DNA from: Hyaloscypha bicolor E
Taxonomy: Eukaryota > Ascomycota > Leotiomycetes > Helotiales > Hyaloscyphaceae
NCBI RefSeq assembly: GCF_002865645.1
Contig: NW_020194684.1
Coordinates: 1,147,308 to 1,211,307, forward strand
Direction of reading: 5' to 3'
DNA length: 64,000 nt
The notes below the pieces were generated by a model. It worked only from the letters and a program-made list of their open reading frames with translations. It was not told the origin of the DNA and searched no databases. A program made the position numbers and the translations under genes. Positions 31,321 to 41,600 of this stretch are shown here, in pieces. Positions within the stretch are counted from its first letter, which is position 1; each line of letters begins with the position of its first letter.

Positions 31321-33480
31321 TTTTTCTTTTTTCTTTTTATTTCATTTCTCTGAGATATCTAATAGGCTTACTTGAATAAAATCTGCTATTAGTTCTTTAT
31401 CTATTACTTCTATAGTTATAAATGCTTCTTCCCCTATTTTATTCTAAAATATTATACTAAACCTATTATATTAAATTAATTTCCTTAAATACTTTAATTT
31501 AATCGAGTATATTCCCGCAAATACCTTACTAGTATCTAGAGCAGGTTAAGGCAGAAGGATCTCTTAACCGGATAGCTTTATAATATTACCTAATACTCTT
31601 AATAGCCTTAGTAAAATATATAGTTTAAACCCTAATAAACTACTAAACCAAATTTTATCTAGAATATTAGTAGGCCTATTAATAATTACCTATTAAAGAG
31701 TGTATTTCTCTAATTGAATTGCTTTTTTAAAATATTAGTTAGCTATAAATTTTCTCGCATACTATATACTTACTATAATATAATATTATACTTACTTCTA
31801 TAAGAGCCGCATTAGATTATTGGTTTTCTGAGCTCTAAAGTAAGCCTTATATAGTTATAGGGGCAGTAGCTAAAGTATTATTATTATAATTTAAGAGAGT
31901 ACTAATAGTACTAATACCCGTTCTCTCGGAAATTAATTCTCTTATTCTTTATTACTAATCCGCGATATAAATGTTTATTGCATTTAATGAGATATTACTA
32001 AGCAGATTCCGTCCTTAATTATTAATAAATATCTGGGATAATAGCTAATAGTCGTCCAAATAGTTTATTATTAAGTGCCGCTACCCGGAATTATTAGAAG
32101 CAGATGCCTAATATTATATTAGGGCTTGAGGAAACCGGGCCTGAGGAGTCTTATACTATGTCTTAGATCTATAAGCTTTTAATATATAGTAACTCTAGTA
32201 AACTACTAATAGAAGACTCTTCTCCGGACGAGATATCTAGTGAGCCATAAGATCTCTGGCGAAGCTCTATAGCTATTGCCTTACGAATATAGTACCTTTT
32301 TTTTGGTTCTTTTTAATTACCTAATTTGTAGCTAGTATTAGTAGAACTCTTAAATTAAGCGTCTTGCTTAATAACGGGTTATTTATATCTATATCTTATA
32401 TTTCTTCTATTCGGTTATAACTAAGTATTAATTATTCAGGTCTATATTTATTAATATTACCAGGAACTAGTATAAGTAAGGAGTTTGCGGCCTATCTGAT
32501 TTGAGATTACTAGCTAGGTTAAAATTAAAAAGTAATAAGGCATTAAAAGGGTTTATAGAGTATTTATAGGATTTTATTACTTAGGTTATTCTAGCCTTCT
32601 TTCTTGTATTTATTAATTATACTAAGGCCTTAAAAGAACTAAATTACTTTAGTAAATATATCTCCTTTAATTAGTATATACTTCTTCTAGTTTTTAAAGA
32701 TTTAGAAGCCTTCCTAATAATAGGTAGTAGTACTTATATAAGATTACTAATTTGATTAGGGAATAGAATTAAGTATCTAGTATATAAGAAATTCATAAAT
32801 TTATGATATTTTTAGCTAATTTTTATCTAGCCTACTATTTTCTTCCGAATAATTTTAGGGTTATACTTCCCTAATTAATAAATTATAGTAATTATAAAAG
32901 TAATACTACTATTTATAATTATAGAAAATTATTGCTTTATAGTATTAAACTTTAAGATAAGGTTATAGTAGAAAGTTATTAAGAATCTTTATAAGATCTT
33001 ATTAAGTATATGGCCTATTTCTATAATATATATATATATTTGTAGTAATTTACTAGAGACTAAAGATTAATACCGTTTTTGGATAACTAGTATAAAATAT
33101 TATAATAGTTTTACTTAAGTGCCTCTATAATACTTTTAGGAATATTAATGTCTTTGGATTAAATAAACTATAATAAACCGAGTCTAGATATTCCGGAATT
33201 CTTATTCTTGGATAATAAATTCCTGCCCTTAAGTAGCGGATTAGGCTAGGATCCTGAATTATTATTCTTAGATAATATATTTTTCTATAATACTAAAATT
33301 TTTGCAAGGTTAATATATAATTTCTTGGGTAGTACTAGGAGATACTATTAAAGCTTCTTAATATACTATATGCGGTTAGCCTAAGGAGTTCTCCTAACTA
33401 GCTAAATAAAATCACCTTGTTATTAATAAGTAATTCCTCTAGAGTATAGTACTCTAACCGGGAGCGTATATCCTTGCTAA
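31321..33480 (+). other. RIP-mutated DNA with unrecognised coding-like patches
   Basis: Patches at about 32060-32180 (RPNSLLLSAATRNYQKQMPN, followed by LEETGPEESYTM) and about 32540-32960 read as protein on the + strand. No recognisable domain. The Pro/Ser/Glu-rich patch may be a disordered region of a decayed protein. Confidence 0.3.
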
Positions 33481-34430
33481 CTTATTGGCCTATTACAGAT
33501 ATAAAGAGATAGATCAGGCTGGAGTCTGTCTTGGATCCACGAAACTAGAAATCTCTGCCTTTGGTCGGGCGACATAAGCCAGAAATAATAAATCGACCCC
33601 AGCCCCCACCCCGAACCCCCTCTTTTAAGAGCCCTCGAGAAGCCACGTAGCTTCGGCTCTGGCCGGCCGTGCAGATGCCGCCAGCGCTAAAAGCCGAGCC
33701 AGAAACATGTTCCTCCCGGGATTTCAGGTTTGGTTAGCGTGGATGCCACGCTGTGTCACGCATGCAACGCACGCACAATTGAGGGGGCCAGTGCACCGTG
33801 CATCAAATCATGGCCCGCCAGCTGCTTTGGGGGTGATGGTGCTGCATACGAGCCAGTGATCGAGGGGGCGATCCGCAATTGCAGGCGCGGGGGGTTTGTA
33901 GTACCCCGCTTCGTAAATCGCCTCACATTTTTCAACCTACCGGAGGCCCTCTATGATTGCGCACGTATCCCGTGGCGGCTGAGAATAATTCTGATTCATT
34001 GGCTTACGATGGTTATTTCCAGGACGCTATGCAATATTTCCCCCGCCTTCCGCCCTACATCCACGGCCCGCCAGCTGCTTCGGGGGTAACGATGCTGCAA
34101 ACAGGCCAGCGATCGAGGGGACCTGCGTTTGCACAGAACTATCATCCATACTTCATGTTGAGTTGGATATCTTGATTGTTTCTCATGGCCAATGCAACAT
34201 GCGGCACCCGCGGGCTGGAAGAGGGATGGTGGTAAGTATCCGAAGACTTGGGACTCCAATTACGGGTCCTATCCGGGGCGCTTCTATAGTCAATATCAAA
34301 ACACCACACTTTATACTCCTCTAGAGTATGTATGTCTTTTCACTTCGGTATTAATGGCAAGAGTAGAAGTCGGCTTCTCGTTTAACCGTCTTATTCGATT
34401 ATAGATATCCATCTCGCTCCTGCGTCTTAA
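33481..34430. other. Unmutated GC-rich island upstream of the BCS1-like pseudogene
   Basis: Balanced to GC-rich, with one internal direct duplication (33812-33883 and 34065-34136). A 119-codon frame at 33730-34089 (+) and an overlapping 87-codon frame on the other strand are both present, and neither resembles a known protein. Composition falls back to mutated DNA near 34430. Confidence 0.4.
33812..33883 (+). repeat. Direct repeat, copy 1 (copy 2 at 34065-34136)
   Basis: Both copies start GGCCCGCCAGCTGCTT and continue through a GGGGGT, a GATGCTGCA-like segment and CCAGYGATCGAGGGG before diverging. They are 253 bp apart. Differences include both transitions and small changes, so this is an old duplication and not a RIP-made pattern. 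Confidence 0.7.
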
Positions 34431-34899
34431 TTAGAATAATCAAGTTACTTTCTTCTCAAGTGGGAAGACTGGAATCCTATATATAGTATTATAATCGCTT
34501 TAATATATTATTTGATTCTATATTTCCTGTATTATATATTAATAAGTTATATTAATTAATAAAGATTCTAATATATCTCGCTATAATTATAGAGATGAGA
34601 AAACTAGAGTTATATCTATAGTATTGGCCTGATTAGACTTCTAATATAAAGAATAGTATAAGAATTAATAAATATATAAGTATAGAAATCTCCCTTCTAG
34701 TTTAACTATTATCTCCTTCTATATCTAAATTCTTTAAGTAATTCTAGAGCTTCTTACTTCTATATATATCTTATCTACTATATAGATTAAAGCCACTATA
34801 ACTTCTTTATTTAATAATGTCCCTCTAATACTTTCTAATAATAATAGAGTATAATAAGAACGGTTCTCTACTAATTTAAGTAATCTCCGATATTTAAGC
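34431..34899. other. RIP-mutated DNA upstream of the BCS1-like pseudogene
   Basis: No recognisable motif. It probably holds the mutated 5' end of the following gene; the mutated zone begins at about 34430, directly after the GC-rich island. Confidence 0.35.
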
Positions 34900-36480
34900 C
34901 TTAATTCTGGACTATATATTATTTCCAGGCTTTACTCGTATATTTACTACTATTATAGGGTATTTTACTATTAACTTGAGTTCCTATATTCCTTTACTAT
35001 ATATCTTTAGGCTATTTGTATTCGCTTATAAATATATTTAAAGGTATATACTAGAATAGCTCGAGGCTTATTTTAGTTAGTACCCTTACCTTTTATAAGT
35101 AAAGTCTCTAGTTCTAACTATTAGTAGCTTTAACTATTTATATATAATATTATAAAGAGGTCTATAATATACTACTACTATAAATGTCTTCTTAGAGCTC
35201 TATCTAGGATATTCGCTCTCTCCTTATTACTACCGATTTGGCCTCTAAATTAATATGGTTTCGGCATTCAAATAGCAGAGATATAAAGCAAAAAACTATA
35301 TATTATATATTCTGGAATAGGCGCTTTTTCTTTCGGTATAATAACTATCTGCTTATACTCTGGCATGAATATCGAGCTAGAGAATTCAATAGTTAAGAAG
35401 ACGTCTGTATTTTTTGCTTTAGTAGATCTCTATAAATTATTAAAGAACTACTTACTAAATACTCTATCTAGTACTTAAAGCTTCTTTAGAATAAAACCTC
35501 TCTCTATAAATATAAAGATAATATCTAGATAAGGTCTATTATAATAGATATAAGATCTATCTTAATAGTTATTTTTAGTAGAAATAGAAAAGAGGAACTA
35601 CTAAAAGATATTGGAAAGTTCCTTAACTAGATAGCTCGAAAATAGTATTCCGGCCGTAGTATTTCTTACTAATAGGGTTACTTGCTATATAGACTCCCTG
35701 AAACTAGAAAATCAAGTTTAAGCTTATTTATTACTAGATGTTTTAATTTGGATATCTATATTCTTAGCCTTTCCGCTATTATTAACAAATATACCCTAAA
35801 GAGTCTATTTACTAAGTTTCTAAGCCGCTATATTATTCTTTTGGAAGATATTAATGCTATTAGTTCGAAATGATTTATAGATACTGAAATAGAGGACTTT
35901 CGCTAGACTAGCTCTTTTTCTTAAGGAGGAAAATCTGCTTATAGGGGGTATTCTTATCTGCTCTTTTAAATATTATTAATAGTATAGCATTATAAGAAGG
36001 CCGGATTCTAATTATAACTACTAATTATATTATATGCCTTAATAAAGCGCTTATATAATCTGGCCATATAGATAGGAAGGTTAAGCTCGGGCTTACTAAT
36101 AAGAAAATAATAGAGGACTTCTTTTATATTATTTTTAAGCTAATAGAAGGCAATGTCGCTCTTCTAAAGAACTCTTAATTAGATATACTAGTTAGATTAG
36201 AAGAGGATAGTAAGGCCCCTGAACCTGCAAGAAGTCAGGAGGAAGAGGTCCAGAGAGTTAAGGGGGAAGAGATCGAGAGAGTTAAAGGAGAAGAGGTCGA
36301 GAGAGTTAGGCGGTTAGTAGAAGAGTTTGCTGCCAGGGTACCGGAGCTAGTATTTAGCCTAGCTGAAATTTTATTATTTCTTTTGGAATATAGGTAGTTA
36401 TCTGGGGAAGCTATTAATAATATAGAGGTATAGATAACGAGAATTAGGGAGGAAAGATAGGAAGTAAAGAATAATATTTG
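34900..36480 (+). pseudogene. BCS1-like AAA ATPase, RIP-decayed
   Basis: BCS1-type AAA ATPases are membrane-anchored translocases or chaperones; the mitochondrial member assembles complex III, and fungi carry many paralogues of unknown role. About 34930-35050 reads FAYKYI-like hydrophobic sequence matching the N-terminal membrane segment and BCS1_N start. At 35682-35873 an open stretch gives LPETRKSSLSLFI, the Walker A (GPPGTGKSS in the family, with Gly residues lost), then FNLDIYILSLSAI and Walker B IILLEDINA. About 35990-36090 gives EGRILIITTNYI (sensor 1), then LNKALI and GHIDRKVKLGLTNKK (second region of homology). Upstream of Walker A, YSGRSISYQQGYLLYRLP matches the conserved YRRGYLLYGPPG lead. 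The C-terminus carries a 24-bp in-frame repeat. Frame changes may be introns. Inactive as it stands. Confidence 0.75.
36241..36312 (+). repeat. 24-bp minisatellite, three copies, in frame in the BCS1-like tail
   Basis: Units at 36241-36264, 36265-36288 and 36289-36312, of the form GGAAGAGRTCSAGAGAGTTA plus four bases. They encode 8-residue repeats of the kind EEVQRVKG, EEIERVKG, EEVERVRR: a charged helix with heptad-like spacing. The repeat keeps the reading frame and shows less RIP than its surroundings. Confidence 0.85.
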
Positions 36481-36632
36481 AGGTTTTTGGATATTTAATA
36501 TATAAATATATAATGCTTTTATTTTATTAATATGGAAGTAATATTTAAATCTAATTTACTATTTAAGGCATATTTTCTATAATATAATCTTAATTACTTG
36601 TAATACTTAGATTAAAGTAAAATATACTAGGC

Positions 36633-36664
<32 letters not shown>
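36633..36664 (+). repeat. (TAA)n microsatellite
   Basis: About ten TAA units in AT-rich DNA. The 67-codon minus-strand frame across it (36607-36810) is a low-complexity artefact. Confidence 0.85.
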
Positions 36665-36666
<2 letters not shown>

Positions 36667-36849
36667 ATATAATTTAAAATAAAGCGGGATTAGATTAGAA
36701 ACGATTAAAGTACTATTAGTACTAAGTCTAAAATACTCGAGTATAATATTATATAAACCCAAATATATTACAAAAATAACTAACTTAAATAAATATAGAA
36801 GAAAAGGCAAATTTAATAAAAAGAGAATAGTAATATAAGTTCTAAAGGC

Positions 36850-39200
36850 TATATATTAAGTAAGGAAAGCTTCTAGACCTAAAAGTAGAACTAATTAAAA
36901 GAAAAGAAAAAAATAATAGCTAAATACTAAATGCGTCTTAAATAGTTTTAAATGTAGCTATTAACTTTATTAGCTCTATAAGATCTATATCTAGCTTTAG
37001 ATTATATTTCTTTTTATATTAAGTAGTAAAAGAAAGAAAGCTAGTCGGATTAAATCCGTTTTATACTTCTATCTTTATAGGCTATACTTTAATCTTAACT
37101 ACCGGTTATACTTTAGCCTTAATTACTTGCGAGACTAATACTCTAATAAATAGAAAGATTCTATTTTTAGTTAAAGATATATTAGCCTTTTTTCTATAAA
37201 TATAAGTGTACTTATTCTCTACTTAATCTTGGCTTTCTAGTTCTTCCCTAATATTATAGGCTATATAGAACTAGGCCCTTTTATTCTTTTCTCATTCTAT
37301 ATATTTCCGAAGTAAGTTATCTATAGCTCTTTTACTTTCTACCTAATCTTAAAAGTCTATATACTATATTTAGATAGAATTTCCTTCTTTCCGCTTATAT
37401 AAGATATAGATTACAGGTTCTTTTAAAGGCTCCGGTTTATAGAATTCGGCTATAGTATAGAGGATCTTAATAAACTTATCTTTCTTAGATCTTCCGCTAA
37501 TCTCTATTATATAAGTATAGTTTAGATATATATTAATTATATTTTTAGTAAAGTCTTTATAGGAAAGAACCTTAATATAAGGGCAGGCTTGCGGTCTAAT
37601 TATAATAAAGAGTTACCTGCTATATATCTGGCCTTTTTTATTATTCTTTCTGAAATACTTGAACTTATATTCTATAATTATTTCTCTATCTTTAGTAAAG
37701 CCCGGTTTTCCTATATTTAGTTTATTTAATTTATAAGGGTCCGTACTAATTTCGCTTTTACCTATACTATTATCTGTAATACTACTAACTATAATACTAG
37801 TAAAAGCAATGCCTATAGAAGTAGTACTTATAAAAGTAGTACTATTATCTCCAGATAGTAGAGGCTTTAATACTTCCGGTAGTAGCTTTAATATCTAAGT
37901 ACTAGAATAAGAACTAGTATTAACTAACTCAGCTAGTTCCTATACTTTACTTTAAAACTATTCTTTTACTCTTAAATTAGTTAGATTTTTTTTAAACTTT
38001 ATAGTTTAAAAATAGATATTAACTATAATCTCTTTAATTCTCTTTATATTAATTAAATTAACTATATTCTCTTTATCGGAATAGCTCTATTACTAGCTTA
38101 TTATAGCCTTATTTGCCTTTAGAATTTCTATATAGAGCTTATTATTATTATTACTACTTAAGATCTTTTTTATAATAAGTATAATATATATATAAACTTC
38201 TTAGATAAAGGTTATAGCCTCTTTATCTTTTATATTCTCGTTTTCTTTTTTATTCTAAATTAATTTTAGCTTATAATTTATTACTTCTATCTAGCTACTA
38301 GAAATTTCCGATATCTTAACTATAGCCTATAGTTCTAGTACTTTTAGTTAGTAAGCGGCAAGTTATAGAGATCTCGACTTACTTTATTAAGCTTCCTTAT
38401 CCAGAGTAACCTATAAAGCCTTTATTATATAGATCTGCTTAATCTCCTTAAGCTAATTAATACTAGAAATATTCTTTATATCAAGAATTTACTTAATCTC
38501 CTCTAAGGATATTACTTTTTTATATTATATTTCTCTAGGTAGTATTAAAATATAGCTGAGATTTGTCTAATTAGGGATTAGTTTAAGCTATTGGTTTATT
38601 TTATCTATTTACTCTTTACTAATTCCCGTTACTATATATATTATTACTAGTACTAATATATAAATTAAATAAAGTAGTATATATTATTTAAGGAGGTTTA
38701 CTTACCTAACTAATTGCCTTTATTTTTAGTAGCTATTAGGGCCTTTTTTAAGTAGATCTTCTTAATCTCCTCTATTTAATTAAGCCAATAATTAACTTTA
38801 ATACCGAGAACTTTCTTAAGCTCTGAAATTTCTATACTCTAATATAGTTAATTAATAGTAATCCGCTCTGCTTCGGGACCAGAAATAGGCTCTAGGGTTG
38901 CGAGGCTATTGAATTAAATAGTTCCTCTATCCTTATCTATCTGAGTGGCTATAGTAGTATTAGTTCTATTAGGTGTAATATCTGCTATAATTATATTTAA
39001 GATCGGTTTCTTAGTAGTAAGGTTAAAGTAATAATATTTAGAAGTTAATTTTACTTTTACTAGTTCTCTTATTAGAAAGATTAGAAGTCTTATATTAACT
39101 CTCTAATATTATATTTAAGTATTTCTTAATTACTATTTTAGATCTATAAATACAAATCCGTATATATTAGAAAGTATAACTATTTCTGGAAAGTCTACTT
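36850..39200 (-). pseudogene. Decayed gene of unknown function
   Basis: The minus strand reads as protein through RIP-type stops. From high to low coordinate there is a charged segment with REIQYKKVISLEEIKQIL (about 38500-38560), then mixed frames, a Ser/Thr-rich stretch (about 37780-37900), and a well-formed C-terminal part (about 37050-37610). That part includes RPQACPYIKVLSYKDFTKNI, YTIAEFYKPEPLKEPVIYIL and ESKRAIDNLLRKYIE. The last part looks like a folded domain, but I cannot name it. Start and frame joins are uncertain. It runs towards the BCS1-like pseudogene, convergent with it. Confidence 0.4.
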
Positions 39201-39499
39201 TTAGAAATAGCTTCTATATACTAGGGAGAGAGTATTTATACTAATAGGGAATTCTAGTATTTAGCTATTATTATTATTATTATCTATTAATATATTTATA
39301 ATTATTAAAAATTATTATTACGAAACTTGTTAGCTATTAGCCTAGATTATATGAAACCAGTTAGCTATAGCTTAAAGATAACTGCTATAAATACTATTTA
39401 GAATAGTAAAGGCCTAATATATATTAGCTACTTAAAAGCTATTAGCTTAATTTTAGTAGCTCTAATTAAAGATACTTAATACTCTAGCTATATCTAGTT

Positions 39500-40530
39500 A
39501 TTAAGTAATGAATAGCAGAGTTACGGTATTAAAGGGGGTATTAAAGAATATCTTACTCTTTTATCTATTATTTCTTCCCGGAAAGGAAATAATAAATAAT
39601 TAAATAGTTTAAGCTAGATCTTGCTATTATTATATAGATATATAAGAGTATAAATATCTAGTACCTTATTAGTTCTTGTTATATTCTAGAGCTAATATAA
39701 AGGCTAATATCTTTTATATTTAAGAAAAGAAGATTAGAGAGCTCTTTTAAGAAGATAGCTTAGGAGATAGCTATATATAAGGCTTATTCCAAAGAAATAT
39801 AAATATTTAGCTATTCTATATATTTACTAGAGAATAAGTATATCTATTAGAAGTCTATATTAGCTTGCCCAAAATACCCGAAATATAGCAAGTGGGTTAC
39901 TAAGCAGAAGTAATAATAACTAAAGGTAAAGACTTTAGCTATAATTATTAAAGAGAAGGAAGCTATTACTATTAAAGTTAGAAGTGAGGAAGAAATAGAA
40001 GACGCTAAAGAAGAAGATAATAATAAAGAATATAAGATTGAGTTAAGAAAAAAGAGGTTAACTAACGGCAGAGCTATCTTTATTTATCTACTCAAAATAA
40101 CGAGTTCTAGTGAGCTAGTTTAGCCTAAAGAGCTTGCTACTGGGAACCAGCTATAGCTAGAGGCTATTAAGCTTAACTAATATGGTATTCTATTCTATTC
40201 TAATAGGCCTCTCCGTTCTAGCTAATCTAGAGATATATATGCAATTCTTATAGGTAAAGATATTTATAAAGAGGCTTAGTAGTTTACTAGATATAACGTT
40301 TCTAGCCTCTCTCAGTAATAAGAGCTCTATAGCGAGAGAAGGACAGTATTTACTAAAAAGCTAAAGGAGAGGAAACGAGAGGAGGTAAATAAGAAGAGGA
40401 AGAGGGTAAAAGACACTAAGTATAAAGAGCTAAAAGAACAAGCAGAGCGGAATAAAGAAGCTACTAAAGCTGCGCTATAAAGATATAGAAAGAGATAGTT
40501 AAAAAAGAAGTAGTTATATATTTGGATTAA
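39500..40530 (+). pseudogene. Decayed gene with Lys/Glu/Arg-rich C-terminus, possibly pogo-like transposase end
   Basis: The + strand reads through RIP-type stops, with the last 300 bp nearly open: SERRTVFTKKLKERKREEVN (about 40330-40390), then KYKELKEQAERNKEATKAAL and RYRKRQLKKKQ. A very basic, Lys/Arg/Glu-rich helix at the C-terminus is typical of fungal pogo/Fot-type transposases, and upstream SLSQQQELY-like and LRSS residues fit loosely. I saw no DDE core, so this is only one possibility; an unrelated coiled-coil protein is equally possible. Confidence 0.3.
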
Positions 40531-40639
40531 ATATTAAAGTTTTATTTTGAGCTATTTGGGGTAATAATATAAGTAAATATTCTATCTTAGTTATATTTAT
40601 ATAGGAAGTTAATAAACTCAGTTATAAATATCTAAGTAA

Positions 40640-41600
40640 AAAGGGAAGAGGATTAAAATACCGTTTTCGGGGGGCCAATATACTGCTCGCTAAAGAAATT
40701 ATAGCGGCATTTCCTTTTAAGTATTGCAATCCATAGCCAAAACCGTCGATCTTGGTTTAAAGCTATAAAGGCGAGAGTTGAGGTATTATTTGAGGGCTAC
40801 CGACTACAGAACTTGTTATACTCGAAGATGCGAGCTAGTAAGTAGTCGCACTTATATACTAGAGCGTAAGCTACTAAATTGAGATATTACTAAAGAATAT
40901 TAATCCGCTAAAGGTTCGACTATAAGGTTAGTAGTATCTGGCTTAATACTGCTCCGTTCGCAAGTTCTATAATACTAGGCACTATCTGGGGGAAACAGAT
41001 TAGCTATATAAATAAATATAATACTCTTGTTTTAATAACAGATCTAATAGTTGAGATTCGTTAGATTTAGGGTTCTGGTAATATAGTATTAGAGCGATCC
41101 CCTCTCTTTATCTATCCTATCTCTATAAATAATCTATTAAGTATTAATTAAAAGGATATTATTCCCTAATTTTAAAGGTGCCGAGGCTATATAAAGAAAT
41201 TTCGAGGTACTTATTAAGTAGTAGTAGACGGCAAGAGCCTCCTTACTATTATAGCTAGCAGATTTATTATGAAGCCAGACGGCAAACCTAACCGAGTTTA
41301 GTTAGCGTAAAGTAAAGAGAATAGCTAAGCCCAAAATCCGATATTAAATTAAGTCAATTATTAGATTAGCTTTATAACGGTCTTTATAAGCGATTATCCG
41401 AGGGCCAGGGCCCTATTTATATTAGTATCGCATATTGGCTAACCTTTCTGTCTTGCAGACTTCTTTTACTATAAGCTCGAATATAATAATCTATTAAAGA
41501 ATAAAGTATATAAACTATATATAAGCCACCTTCTATTAAGTATAATAGAAAAAGTACTATTAATAGCCGTATTACTATTACTATAACCTATTCTCCCTCT
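40640..41600 (+). other. Less mutated segment, coding-like on + strand, unrecognised
   Basis: This stretch keeps more G and C than its neighbours. The + strand reads SWFKAIKARVEVLFEGYRLQ near 40750-40810, KYNTLVLITDLIVEIRQI near 41020-41070 and a Gly/Lys-rich part (IIASRFIMKPDGKPNRVQLA) near 41240-41300, with some stops. No domain recognised. The lower mutation load suggests fewer duplicated copies or later insertion. Confidence 0.3.

Noticed and set aside
36607..36810. 67-codon minus-strand frame, Ile/Tyr/Leu-rich
   Set aside because: It is the translation of a (TAA)n microsatellite and flanking AT-rich DNA.
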